NCBI GenBank assembly: GCA_008360955.1
Contig: LUCM01007265.1
Location: 217,719 to 281,718, forward strand
Reading direction: 5' to 3'
Origin: Fasciolopsis buskii
Lineage: Eukaryota; Platyhelminthes; Trematoda; Plagiorchiida; Fasciolidae
Length of the DNA: 64,000 bases
Part shown: one piece after another, positions 37,540 to 50,000 of the stretch
Position numbering within the stretch: the first letter of the stretch is position 1
Layout of the letters: each line of letters starts with the position of its first letter
Notes under the pieces: generated by a model
Told to the model about the DNA's origin: nothing
Database searches by the model: none
The model's input: only the letters and a program-made list of their open reading frames with translations
Program-made: the position numbers and the translations under genes

Positions 37540-38640
37540 TGGTCGAACTACAAAGATGGATGCACTAGGTCGAAAAGCTGGAGGAAGTCTATGTTGATAA
37601 TAGATTGTGGAACTTCGGCGACGATGAATACCCAACGAAGTGTACGCTTCAGGCCTACATTGCAGGAGGTGGAACTGTCCGTACATGCGGATGTCGGTGT
37701 AGTTTGTAGCCCGTGGCGTCTCTGCCTGTTCAGCGATCAAATTGATCGCTAACCTTGGCACCTGTATCCACCAGGAGCAACCTGTTGGTCGTCAAGTCTT
37801 TGACGTTAAGGGGGCGACAGTTGGCAGTCAGTCCGGTGTCTTGTGCCGAGACCACGAATCGTAATCTAGTTTCCTTGTTTCTTTCCCGGGAATGTACAAC
37901 CAAAGTCACCGTTTCGCTGAACTTTCGAAGCGGTTATGGTATATACAGTGACCTTCCGCGGATGATGGGAATGGTCGCTTGGGCGGGGGGCTGCAACACC
38001 TGCCGCGACGCAGTCCGAACCGATCTCGTCGTTGACCTCCATCGACTACGAGCCGCTGTAGCGATGCGTTGATCCTCGTCGGAATGGTTGTTAATTCATC
38101 TTGCGAAAATGGAGGTGCGGCTTTGGGGGATGAAAAGGTATTCAATGTTGAAACAGCCGGGCTATAGCACGACATGATGTCGTCAACAACTTTAGCTGTT
38201 TCTTCTGGTGAATACTTGCGGGCACTACTGAGCAACGGAGTTAGATGTGGGAGCCGTTGAAGCCACAGCTCTCTTAGCATCGGGTGGGCACCGAACGTTG
38301 TGCCTCTAAGACGCCGCATTTCCCGCGATAGTTCTGAAGGAATTTTATTTCCCTATCCGATCCCTTGAAGCAGTTGTTGGATGCGTTGATCTTCCACGGG
38401 GGCAGTCCGAGATATAACCACTCCTTTCAACTCGTCGTAATTACGCGAAGGTACAATGACGTCCCCGACCTGAAGGGTTACATCTGAAGGGAGACGGACA
38501 GCAATCCATCTACAGAGGCTGGCGTCGCAGGTTATTCTGTAAGTCTCGAGCCCCAATTTAACTAAACAAAACCAGATTTGACGATCGGAAACTGCATGCG
38601 CGTCCTCTTTGACTGGTTGCTCTGCAATTCTGTGTTATCC
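37540..38640 (-). mobile_element. Ty3/gypsy gag and protease part of the same element
   Basis: Minus strand: APVEDQRIQQLLQGIG (about 38390) and MRRLRGTTFGAHPMLRELWL (38319 downward) match capsid of flatworm-type gypsy elements. HCIYHNRF (about 37940) resembles the start of the CHCC zinc knuckle of the CsRn1 group. NRLLLVDTGAKVSDQ (about 37790-37745) is the aspartic protease active site DTGA; LKRTLRWVFIVAEVPQ then FLQLFDLV (about 37645-37565) is its flap and C-terminal part in another frame. It continues at 35760 after about 1.75 kb of foreign sequence. No 5' LTR was found upstream to 39100. Confidence 0.8.
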
Positions 38641-39389
38641 TCTTTCGTTATTGTTGTCCGATATGTATTTCGAGTGTTTCCTCGTCGGAAGCTGCAATCG
38701 CTGCGAATAACTTTGGTTCAATAACAGTGTCCTTTCTCAGCATATTTTAGGAGTTCGTGTTCCTGCACCTCAAAGATATTCTATTCGATATAGAAGAGCA
38801 CCCGTGCTGGCTGGCAGCAGCTCTTAAATGCATCCTTCCAGCCAACATTTCCATTCCTGCTTTGCTGAATACCAATATCCGCTCTCTGTTTATGAATTTT
38901 CGGACCTGTCTCTCACACATCAGTCACCGGTTCATGTTCATACGTGTGACATCCGCATACAAGAATCGTAGCTAAACCACGATGTCGTTGGTTCACTCGT
39001 GCGGATAAATGGATTGCGACTCCATCCGCAGGACAAAATTTTTGACAGGAAGGAGACCGGGGGCGGTGTGGAAACACAAATAAACTCCTTCCCCTCCGAC
39101 AAGCCCGAAGTTATTCATGTGTACTCGTTAAACGGAACTGACTGTCCCGTGACAGTTTCATCCTAGGATTTCTCGGTATACCAGTACTTTCATAACGAAT
39201 TTACACATTGCCATGTTTGGCTCACAACACAATACCACATCATTTTTTGGCTCTTTTCTAGTGTATATTTTTCCTGTTCTTGAGGATAATCTGTAGGTGT
39301 TTTTAGTCAAGCATCTACCCTGCCGCTAATTGTTTTGGATTTGACTGGTCTCTGCGTTTCTCCCACCGGACTCAGTTCCATTTTAGATT

Positions 39390-41400
39390 GAGTTATTACC
39401 AACCACCCGATTTGGTTTGCAAGGATCTATCACTGTTCGCTTGTTTTAAGACCCAAAATATACTCTGGGTCAGCTTTCCGTTCCTTCAGGCGAACATACC
39501 AAATCCAGGTTTTTCCCATAACCTTTCACACAATCATCTTATTCCTCTTCAGAAATCCCTTTTACTTTTATCCAGCTGTTTCTCTTTTGGTCCCCTTTTC
39601 GATGACAATGTCGAACATTTCACAGAGACGGCCAACGCAGTATTTGATAATTGCCGCCCCTCTAAAAACATTTCACCCAGGAACTGAAATATCTTAGAAG
39701 ATTCAAGAAGCACACCTACAAATTTCGCAACAACTCAAGCGCATTGTACGTTTTCAACCTAATAAAAGCGCCAATCCAACGCATCGATATGACGTTAGCC
39801 AGCCAATTGTTGTAGTGTGAAAAATAATCAATTTCTATGGTAAGGCAATTGACTGTTATGTGGGAAGAGGAAGCATACGAAAACTCCTGCGGATGCCGAC
39901 AGTATCACTCATGCATTTGTTCATCCTTCCAATTATACCCCATCATATTTGGTCAGGATAACGATGTAACAGTTACAGGTTCTTCTAGAGAAGAGGTGCT
40001 CGACCTTCTGCACACCACTAAAATTGCCGCGGGGATTGGTTCTCATAGTCTGCTCTCAGCCCTTTTGAGGCATGATGCTGTGGCTCTGACGATGCATTTA
40101 CTTCTCTAATTAACTCGTCATTGAGCTCTTCTTCCATCAATGACTGTTGGAGACCCGTCACTATTATTCCCATCCCTGAATCTAACCGTTTTACTGCTTT
40201 GGCAAAACGTTTTCGCCTCATCGCTTTAACGTCGTCCGATCTTAAACTGACGGAGCCTTCTATACTTAAGTGCCTGCGTTCTTCTATGTACCCTCCTGAC
40301 GACCCTTTTTAGGTTGTATATGAGTCCAGCATGCCCACTTTGGACGCTGTCGCCTCTTTCCTTCATTGCATTTGCAAGTCCTTAAACGCATCGGTGAAAT
40401 CTGTGCGTTGCGCCTTCCTGGACTATTCGTCGGTATTTGACTCATTCACACGGTCTCCTCTACCCCGAAAACTGCAAACATTTGGTCCTCCCAGTTCTTT
40501 ATTATTATAGCTATCTGAGTACTTTACTAACCGAAGCCAGTGCACACAAATTGAAGGTGAAGTTTCTAAACCGCTGCTCAACAACTCAGGAGAGCTGCAG
40601 CGTGCCGTTCCTTTACCGTTCATTTTATCTACTTAGAGCTGCGGCTTTTCTGCTTGCTCTCCTTGTCATCTGTGCAAGTACGCTGATGAAGCTGCCCTCT
40701 CACAATCCGTTTCCAAGAACGATTGTTTTCAAGGGTTCACCAACAACCTATCTTCCGTTTATAATTCCTCGGCACGAGCTGCTTTAAATCTCAACTCATT
40801 TAAATGTTTCCAATATCTGTTCTCCCTCCCTCGGTCGGCCTACCCATCCGAAACGTCTTCCATTAACTTAAAAACTCTTACCAGAGTTGATTCTGTGAAA
40901 TATCTGTGGGTTACTATTGATAAAAGTTTGAAGTCGACTTCTCACATTTCTACCTTTGCAAAAACTTGTCATTTCCAATCAGGAGGCGACACTACAAGGT
41001 GAAACACAGCACCATCTTCCAATTCGTGTACCAGTGTGTTTTTTCCAATCCTTCTTCACTGTTCTACCGTCATTTTTCCAGATTTCCTTAAAGTGACTTT
41101 AAAATTCTTCGCCGGGCACTATCAGTTATTAGCCGGGTATGCTTGTTATCACTAACTGAATGCTTTTTAAATCTACTTGATGAACACTTGGCAGCATGTG
41201 AGGTGTGTGTTCACAAAATTCTTTCCTTTGTATAATGATCTTTCAAAGCGTGACTCTTATATTCTGACATGATCTGATTTTCCTTCCATTCCCTCCAGAA
41301 TCAGTATTTATAGGGACTCCACCTTCCCATATTTAGCACAAATTTTGGCCGGGTTTCAGCCGAAATCCTGAGCAGCCTGTCCTAAATCGTTGCTATTATT
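39390..41400 (+). mobile_element. Family D non-LTR retrotransposon, copy 2, decayed
   Basis: The same family as 20781-22510. Parallel blocks are CWRPVTIIPIPESN (about 40147), VRCAFLDYSSVFDSFTRS (about 40402), LLTEASAHKLKVKF, KYADEAALSQSV (about 40673; D-E in place of D-D) and VDSVKYLWVTIDKSLKS (about 40890). Weakly related upstream sequence begins near 39400 (LAWDNVEHFT-like stretch at about 39600). Sense strand pyrimidine-rich. Several stops and frameshifts. Confidence 0.72.
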
Positions 41401-41759
41401 CCTAGCTATGTTCTTTTATATTCCTTAGGAGGCGATCCGTGTATTTTTATTGTATTTATTATTCTATTACCCCCAGGTTTTATTTTTTACCCTTACATTT
41501 CTTGATTTTAACGCGATATTATTTAGTGCATGCAAAAGTTTATACAGTATAACACGATACGAACGAGGGTATGTGAAGAGTCAGGGCCTCTGTTGTTGGG
41601 TCTGGCGACAGTTCTCGCTCCATATATGTGAAGTCGTATTTGAATAAAAATTAGATGTCGTGGACATAACGCGCTGAAAATTACCGAAAGAACGCGCAAC
41701 CAGACAGTTCAATAGGTAAAATTAATTAGCAACAAAAGGATAACGGTAATATCTACCCG

Positions 41760-42120
41760 TGAAAAAGACAAACAGGGCGTCCGCAAAGGGGAATGGAGAC
41801 TCGAGTGATCAGTCAATCACGTCGGATTTGTAAAATCGTTCGTCTTTATGCGGATCTCGTATCAGGGTTGCCTGCCCTTATCCATTGTGACTTACTATTA
41901 ATTGGATCTGCATGACTGCGATACCGACAACCCAGACTTTCGACCAGTAAAAGGAGAAAACTGTTGGAAGTTGTCAAAGGTTGAGTACATTTAAAAAGGA
42001 GGGTGCGAGCGGAGAGTAGGTGAGCAACGCAAAAATAGCGGCCGCGCTGGGTGGTCAAAGTTTAGTTAAACAGTAGGAACAAGTCCATGCTCCGCTTCAG
42101 AGCCAACAAGCAGGATATAA
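41760..42120 (+). repeat. Dispersed repeat R1, copy 4
   Basis: It begins near ACAGGGCGTCCGCAAAGGGG, as copy 6 does, then GCGGATCTCGTATCAGGGTT, GACAACCCAGACTTTCGACC, GGTTGAGTACATTT, GTGAGCAACGCAAAAATAGC and GGTGGTCAAAGTTTAGTTAA. The shared start with copy 6 gives an approximate boundary of the unit. Confidence 0.65.
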
Positions 42121-42554
42121 TGCGGTAAGGGGCCCCATCACTCGAAGTAATTTTTGACACAACCCTAGATACAGAGCTTGTAATGCATGCTGAGAGCTTT
42201 GCATGCTTTTATTAGTCTACTAGCTTCACTCATGACTGCAACGCGGGCAGTGGGCAAGAGGAGGATGTACGTGGAATAGGCGGAGAAACTGCTTGACGGG
42301 CAATAATTAGCTCAGGCTAGCATCCAAACTATAGTATTTAGAATGGCAAAGTTGTTTGCTAAATTCTCCTAAGCAGTGCAAAGTTTCTGTTGTGCAGATT
42401 CTGCCCATACGGAATTGTCCGAAAGGTGAATCAGCGGACCTATAGTCCTCTACCAAAATGAGGACCGTAAAAAATGCTGGCTACAGTAAATAATATACCA
42501 TACTGATGAGTAAAAATAGAACTTCAGTCACATAATGCGCCTAACAGCCGCGTG

Positions 42555-43030
42555 GCTTTGAATATAATAGTGATAATGGGTGTAGTTCTCAAAATTCAAG
42601 AGTCATGCGCAAGGCAACATCAAATTTACACAGAGATGGCGCAGCGGAAATCGTAAAACAAAAGTTTAGTCGTGAAGATGCAGTTTTTGTGCTCTCATGA
42701 ACATAACCTGCCATAAGATGGGCTAATCGCGAGTTTTGGGGCTTTAAATCGAAGCTAGATAATCCATCGCCGAAACTTTCTGGAGCTGACTATGAGTCGC
42801 GCACTGCGATTCAATCCATGTTTATAAGCATCAAAGGTGCGCACCGCCGGCGCATAAATTGGCTTGGAAGAAATGGTGGGTGTTGTCAAGTGAACGGGTT
42901 CATCAAAAATAGGGAGGGAAATATGGTAAAGATGAAGATCACTATGGATGTAGTGACGGGATGGAGAAGGGTCGACATAACACTGGATATCAAATGAGGC
43001 GGATGGAGAATGGTAATCAACAACATTCAA
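42555..43030 (-). repeat. Repeat R2, longer copy
   Basis: It begins (3' end, minus) at ATAATAGTGATAATGGGTGT, then AGAGTCATGCGCAAGGCAAC, as in the 36.0 kb units, and continues with CATCAAAGGTGCGCACCGCC (compare CAACAAAGGTGCGCATCGCG at 36.25 kb) to ACACTGGATATCAAATG. The minus-strand 91-codon frame contains YAPAVRTFDAYK. Parent element not identified. Confidence 0.62.
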
Positions 43031-45400
43031 TGGTCAAAATAATGCTTAAAATGAAACAGCAGGAACCTTCAAGGTTGCATCAGACAATTTCCGGGACGAA
43101 AGCATAAAAAATTGTGGATAGAGAGACAGTGGAACTTACAAAATAGTCAGTTGACTTATGCGGCTGGGAGAGGATTGTGATGTGCAGCAGGAAGTAAACG
43201 GGTACGTGTAAGATTTACAATCAATCCCTAAATATACTTGCCATGAATGACCTTTGTTGTCATTGTTTGATATTGGAGATTATGGTATTCTGTGGCGGTA
43301 TATGTTTGGAGGTTGGGGGGTTGCGCGGCATTTCAGTAGTGATAGTAACTGCTTGGACAATCGTAATGGTCCATCTGAGATGAGGCACCCGGGACGGTCA
43401 TTAGCGTGGCTTGGCTTGTCTTAGGGTCGCGCGGCCAGGTACTGGAGCGCCAGATCAGGATAGCAGCCTCATAACGGGGGTACGCAACCAGCGCAAAGGA
43501 TAGAATGGAGCTTTCGGCGAGAGTTTGCGTGGTCATTGGCGAGCCTGGAGAAGAGCCTGAGAGAGGGGGCAGTCTGGAATTTGTTCAAGCTGGTGTTAAG
43601 GTGAGTAAACAAAAATGGGAACAGTGATAACAGTCAGTCTCTAACAAAGATTAAAGGGATCAGACAACCGTCCTGAGACACGCAGGGGTAGTTTCCGTTG
43701 ACGGGACGTGTGCGACAAGCATCCGCTGCTTTCTCCCTATAGAACATATGGCTCAGTCAGTCTTGTGCTTTATGGTCCTTATTTGAAACGCGTTCCTATT
43801 CATCTTCCGACATCACAGATGCGGATTACAGTGGTCTGATAGGACGGCCAGCGCAATGGTTAAGGAAAAAGCCACTATTTTGTTCTGTTTGTGGAACTCT
43901 TCTGCTCCTCGGGCCCCGTGTACATGCTACAGGGAGACGATTGTAACTAATCATGTGATCTACCACCGACGTTTACCACTTCCAAATGCCAAGAAAGGGC
44001 ATACCTGAATGGGTCATGGATGACAGTGTGGGCTGGATGATAGGACAGGATTTGTCACGACAAATCATAGAAAGAATGAAGGGAGAATCATGAGAATATT
44101 AGGATCAATAATTCGTTTTTTGAACAGGACGACAGCAGCTTATGCCACATATTAATTTCAGTTAACGTGCAAGAATGATTAAGAAAAAAGAACGACAGTA
44201 TTTAATATTGACGTCAGCATACGTACCAGATGTGCGGTTTGGGGAACAGGAGCATGTTAAAAATAGAGGTGGGTGGTGAAGCATAAGTGGACTACCACTT
44301 CCCCAGACCGTCCAAAAAAGTAACCAAACGCTTATCAACCGAACAAGGGGTCAAGTCTGAGCTAATGGCATACAAATCCATTGTAGTTGACCCATTTCTT
44401 CGCTGCCCGAATATGCTTTGGTTGCTGGGGGCAACCTGATCCAGCAGAAACTTTCTTTTCTCGTAATAGAAGAATGTTTGAGCCCATATAAGCACCTTTT
44501 ATAGAATCTCCCTCTGACCTTAATTTTCCGCGTTGTTTTTTTCGCAACGGCTGGGTGGTCTGTTTTCCCCACGTTCGAAGGTGCTGAATCAAAACTGTCG
44601 CAGTCATTTGGGTTTTCATATGTACGGACTAAGAAAAACCAAATTGGTAGAAATAAGCCCACGGAGGATTGTGGCTTATGCCTTGAAACACTGACCTGTA
44701 CGTCATCGTCAAGGCCACGCATTGCTTTATTTAACGAGTTCTGCTTGAAACTTGCCAATGTGGACTGGTGTGTTGCGCAAGTGAGTCAGACGTCCGTGTG
44801 ACGTGGACAGATTTTTTAGATATTAAACTAGGCTGGGTACTTAAGGAAAAAGAGCCTACTTGATTCGAGTTAGCAGGTTATTGGGGATCAAAATGAGTAG
44901 ATATGAAGAGTGAAGGGAACCTCGAATATGTTCTCTGATGAAATGTCCCTGAAGAGAGAAACTAGTTCCGGTAATACACAGCATAAAAAGACAGTATTCA
45001 TTATGTTGTCAGAGTAAATGAAGAGCACATAAATCTATGGGGAAAGTAACCAGGGGTGAGGAGATCGATTTAAGAAGGGTTCATGGTGGTTATAGCTGTC
45101 GTAGAATCCAGCATCCTTCTGTTATTACGGACCTTAATACAATTTTGTGTTGTTGTCTGAGATTCAGGTTTTGGAGACTTTACTCTAGTAACTGTTACAA
45201 TCCTAACCGAGTCTCTTAGAAATAAGGGTCGTAAATGCGAATAATGACCTGAACAATCAGCTGTTTCCGGACTTCGTTTTTGAAGGCGATGTTAGACTAA
45301 TGGGGTAATGAATTCCACAAGAAACAATATTTCACAATTAAACGGTCCGACCTAGGGTTGGCTAGCAATAAAGAACTTATGTGGTAGGGTGACCAAGGTA
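43031..45400. other. Unassigned purine-rich sequence with one 135-codon minus frame
   Basis: A minus frame at 44351-44758 (135 codons) and overlapping frames are open in a stretch reading KKTTRKIKVRGRFYKRCLYG; basic and possibly the gag-like ORF1 of a non-LTR element, but I see no zinc knuckle or RT beside it. Another minus frame at 43333-43536 is unrecognised. Nothing further is supported. Confidence 0.3.
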
Positions 45401-45409
45401 GTACCGAAA

Positions 45410-46700
45410 AGCATGAAAGTGAATTGGAAAGCGGGGAAGACCTATCCATGGTATTTGCACGTCTGCCAGTTGGGAAGCGTTGGGCCTAGTAGTGGGCCAG
45501 GGGTTGGTCCCCCTTAAAATGGTTACGACTATCCCATTCGCTCAGCGATCAGCGAGGGTTAATCTTCGGTGTTGACCGTGTTACGCTAGTACACTAGGTT
45601 CTCTTGCGCCGTCAGATTGAGTGTTACGGAAAGCAGGGGGTGGAATTTGTATTTAGAAGTCGATGGCTGACTCAAAAGCACGCTCTTCCGAGATAGGGGT
45701 GTTGGTCAGCTGAAGGACCTGGGTGACACTTAGGTAAGTATTTAAGGCAGCCTTAAAGCTGGATTGGTTCTGTATGCACCGAATGATAATGGGAAGTTTG
45801 TTCCAAAGTTTGGCATAAACAACAAGAAAGAAATGCGACCTTAAGGGGATTTGGCGATTTCTGTATGGATGGTTTGGGACCTATGACGGAGAGGGTAGGG
45901 GCTGGCAGAGAAGAATATAGGTGGGTCGGTGGAGGAGGAGCGCCTATTAACCAGGTTATGCGGAAAAGCCAGGTTAATTTTTAGTCGCCATAGCCAAAGT
46001 GGCTCAAGTTTGAGGTCTAGACGGCGTTCCTTGTAACTCAGAGTCGTCGACCATCACTTGCTTAATGAATCACCTCTGAATACTTTCAGTGGAAAGCCTA
46101 GCCGACTTTGACATGCTGGAGTATATGGAAGTGTCATACTCAAGGAGTCGTCAAACGTGTTTTATAAATGCTGAGAATGCTGTCGGATAGTTTCATTGTG
46201 CGAAAAATCTGACTTACATTTCTCCTAGCTTTAGCCGACTGAATAACTACATGCTCTAAGAAAATTAGAGGCTGAGTAATTGAGACGAAGGTCACGGATT
46301 GTGAGTTTACATGCAATAGGAGGTCCACTTAGCAAAATAGAATCTTTAGGTAGTGTACACCTATATGTGAGTATTTCGCTCTTATCGGCGGAGGAGCTCA
46401 TCATCCAGGGAGTACACCAGTCATCTAAGGCAGACAAATCGGCACAAAATTTCTCTTACCGCAGTACTCACTTCATTTGATCAAGGAGGGTAAACCATTT
46501 TTATGTCATCAACAAACAAGAAATGGACACCGTGAGATATTGAATCTAGTGCATCATTAATGTACACAAGAAATAGCAGGGGACCAAGTACCCTGCTCTG
46601 TATGACGCCACTAGTAACGGATCTGGGACTAGAGGTAATGCCGTTAATGGAGTCCACCTGTGACCTTTGGGTTAGGTAGGACGAGAGCCGGAGTAGATGA
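45410..46700 (-). mobile_element. Family A non-LTR retrotransposon, 5'-truncated copy
   Basis: On the minus strand it starts within RT: SSYLTQRSQVDSINGITSSP, VTSGVIQSRVLGPLLFLVYI (about 46600), FLFVDDIKMVYP (about 46510; the catalytic FADD box as FVDD), CADLSALDDWC, TLPKDSILLSG, then a stop-ridden C-terminal part and 3' UTR to about 45410. The same 1.25 kb recurs at 46970-48225, sharing for example CACGTCTGCCAGTTGGGAAG and TTGGTTCTGTATGCACCGAA. A 5' truncation is what incomplete target-primed reverse transcription leaves. Confidence 0.8.
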
Positions 46701-47835
46701 TGATCTAGTAGAGAGAATAGAACTGTAAATGGAGGCTGATGTATTGAAAATAGAAGTAAACGTCGGATTACGGTGTAGCTTAGTCTATTTCTGTGGATGT
46801 ATTTAATAATGATAATAAGGGTGTATTTCTGGTAAACGTGGAGCTTCTAGACAGCGAAAAACTGGAGGAAGCGACAAGTTGGAAAGTGTTACGGTGAATG
46901 ACAAAGAAAATGTAAATAGGTAAATAAAGGGGCCGAGAAGTATGGGGGTGAACAGGAAAGCGGGGGAGAAATATCCACAGCATCTGCACGTCTGCCAGTT
47001 GGGAAGCGAAGGGCATAGTGATGTGCCAAGGGTTGATCCCCCTTAAAACAATTAACATTTTTCCATTTACCCAGGGATTATTGGCGGTTAACCTTCGGTG
47101 TTGCCCATATTACATTGGTATGCTAGGTTCTCTTGTGCACTCAGCTGGAGTGTTATAGAAGGCAGATGCTAATTGGAAATAGGAGGATGGAACATGCATT
47201 TAGAAGTCAATGGCTGACTGTAAGGCACGCTATTCCGAGATCTGAGTTTTGATTGACTGAAGGGCTTGTGTTATACTATGTCAAGTATTTAGGGTAGCCT
47301 TGAAACTGGAGTGGTTCTGTATGCACCGAATGCTAATGAGGAGTTTGTTCCAAAGCTCGGCATAAACAACAAGAAAAACACGAGCTTAAAGAGGATTTGG
47401 CAATTTCTGTATGAATGGTTAGAAACCTGTGTCGGAGAGAGTAGGGTCCGACAAAGGAAAATACAGGTAGGTCGGTAGATAAGGGACGCCAGTTCATCAT
47501 TTTATTGGGAAAAGTCAGGTGAATTTCCAGTCGCCGTAGCCAAAGTGGCTCAAGTTTGAGGGCTTAACAGTGTTCCGTTTAATTTAGAGTCGTCGACCAA
47601 CCTGTCACTTGCTTAGTGAAGTGCCTCTGAATAGTCTCACTGGAAGTCATTTCCGACTTTGACGTGCTGGAGTATTTCAAAATGCCATACTCAAGGAGTG
47701 GTCGAACGAGTGTTTTATGAATGCTGAGGTTGCTGTCAGCCAGTTTCATTGCGCGAAAAATCAGGCTTACACTTTTCCTAGCTTTAGCCGATTGAGTTAC
47801 GACGTGCTCTAAGAAATTTAAAGAGGCTAAGCAGT

Positions 47836-48210
47836 TTAAACTAAGGGCACGAATTGTGGATTTACATTCAATAGCAGATCCCGTAGCAAAATTGAATCTT
47901 TAGGTAGTGTACACCTATATATGAATATTTCGTTCTTATTGGCAGGGAATCTCATCTTCCGGGAGGTACACCAGTCGTCCAAAGCAGACAAATCGGCACA
48001 AACTTCTCTAACCGCGGTAATAACTTCATTTGGTATGAGAGGGTAAACTATTTTTATGCCAGCAGCAAATAGGAAAGGGACACCGTGAAATAATGAATTT
48101 AGTGCATCATTAATATATATAAGGAATAGCAGAGGACCAAGTACGCTGCCCTGTATGACGCCACTAGTAACGGGTCTGGGATTGGAGGCAATGCTGCCAA
48201 TGAAGACCAC
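47836..48210 (-). pseudogene. Family A RT palm fragment with lost catalytic aspartates
   Basis: The longest intact piece of this RT (124 codons). It opens with VTSGVIQGSVLGPLLFLIYI, has FLFAAGIKIVYP where non-LTR RTs have F/YADD, then VCADLSALDDWC and TLPKDSILL. Loss of both catalytic aspartates is seen directly and rules out polymerase activity. Confidence 0.8.
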
Positions 48211-49559
48211 CTGTGACCTTTGAGTTAGGTAGGACGACAGCCAGGATGGAAGAGAATCGGTGATGCCAAAGAGCTTACTCTGGGTTAAACGTGCGGGTGT
48301 GGGACACGGTCAAAGGCCTTAGACATATCGAGGTAGATGATCACGAAAGCCATACCCCGTTTTGCCAGTTTGGTTAGAGGGTTCAGGAAGTCAAATTGAC
48401 AGGTGGAGCAAGAACGGGATTGGAGAAATCCGTGCTGTTTGGGGGTGAGGAGTTTTCAGGCTAAAAGGCGGTCCACGATGGATCGTTTTGCCACATTCTC
48501 CATAACCCTGGAGACAACAGGCGTCTCTTTGATAGGACGGTAATTAGACACATCATGCAGAAACCCCTTCTTATGGGTAGGGGTTATTACAGAGTGCTTC
48601 CACTTGACCGGAACTACACCAGAGTTAATTGAAAGTGTGAAGATGTCGAGCATTAGCAAATGTAGGCCAGGGCCATAACTAAGAACAGCTGATGGAGGGA
48701 TGCCATCAAGGCCTTTGGTAAGACATCGGTTTGAAATTGGCTTAATGCCGTTCAATAGGTTTAACATCAAAGAACACCGAAGATAAGATGGAGTTATTCC
48801 TATTCTGCAGTTTGGGTGGGTCGCTGACTGCAGCTAGGGCCATGGAGGAGGCGAAATATTGATTAAACGCCTCGGCTATGTCGTTTGGGGTTGTCGCAGA
48901 CTCACCATTAGGCAAAATTAGGAAGTTCACTGATGGTTTGCGATCATGGGATCTTAATCATATAGTTTTGAAAGTATTATGGGGTGTTTTTTATGCCATT
49001 AGTGCCCTAGCTTCTTTCCGAAGGAGAGATTCACTTAGGCGAGAGATAGTATCGGACAGATGGTGTAAAAGAATAAATTGGAAAAGTCATGTAACAAGCA
49101 AAAGTGCCGTTGCAACTTAGCATATTTGCCTTTCAGGGGGAATGTTGTGAAGTCTTGTTTCTGTTCATTCGTTCTACAATGGTCACTTTGGAGGTGCAGC
49201 TGGTCATGTGGCGATAGGATTTATCTTAACCCTCTGTGGGTCAGTCGCCGGGAGAAAGCTTCCCTGGTCGAGTTTGGCGTACTAGAGAGGGAAAGTGCTG
49301 CCAGTTAAGATAGGGTGGACGAGTTGTATCAATAGGATAGTTAGGCAGGGGGAAACGGACATGGATTCTACCGCGAACTACGCTGTGGTGGTTCCCTGGA
49401 AATTTATTTCTGACGTAAACCGAGATGTCGTGATCAGTATGTGTAAAGTTGAGATCTAATAAATTATTATTTCTGCTGAGTGAAGCTACGCGCTATACCC
49501 AACCCCAGTGATGTAGATGGGAGATGAACGATGTTAGGCTTGGTGGAGCCGCAATCGAG

Positions 49560-50000
49560 GTTCAGGTTACTCCAGTGAGATTGAAGTTTCTGGCAATGAT
49601 TTCCGATGTTGTTGGGAGGAGTCCAAGGTAGTCAAATGCGACCGCTAAGAGGGGGATCCCAATTTTAGTATGAGCTGGAAGGTGATAGATACATGCAGTA
49701 TGGATAACACAGGACGAAACATTGATAGTGAGCCATACCAATTCTTGGATCAGTTCGAGTGTAGGATGCGTAAGAACGGAGACTGATAGGCCCTGTCTTA
49801 CATAAAAAGGCAAGCGACCCCATGGCAGTCGTTTCTAGTACCTCTAAACGATTGGTATCCCGCAAGAGAACTAGCGCTATTAGATGTATCCTCGGTAACC
49901 GAGACTCAGTGATGAAGATTATATCCGGCTTGGAAGACGCAGCGAAGCTTTTTAAGTGAGCGAAGTTATTTAGGATTGAACAACAGTTGATTAGCGCGAA
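49560..50000 (-). pseudogene. Family A endonuclease domain remnant
   Basis: An exonuclease-endonuclease-phosphatase domain split over two frames: NCCSILNN (N-terminal Asn), TESRL (catalytic Glu) in one frame, then FYVRQGLSVSVL, CIYHLPAHT and NFNLTG (the usual GDFN reads RNFN) in another. The frame break lies near 49815. Confidence 0.7.

Larger units (their letters stand above)
35765..37540. other. Sequence interrupting the Ty3/gypsy element
   Basis: Between the gypsy protease and RT lie about 1.75 kb with two R2 repeat units (35.84-36.44 kb), the distal part of R1 (36.90-37.08 kb), an (AT)n stretch near 37370 and two tandem copies of a roughly 30-base unit (37432-37505). Gypsy sequence normally found here (the protease-RT linker) is absent, so this is a nested insertion or replacement. 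Confidence 0.65.
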
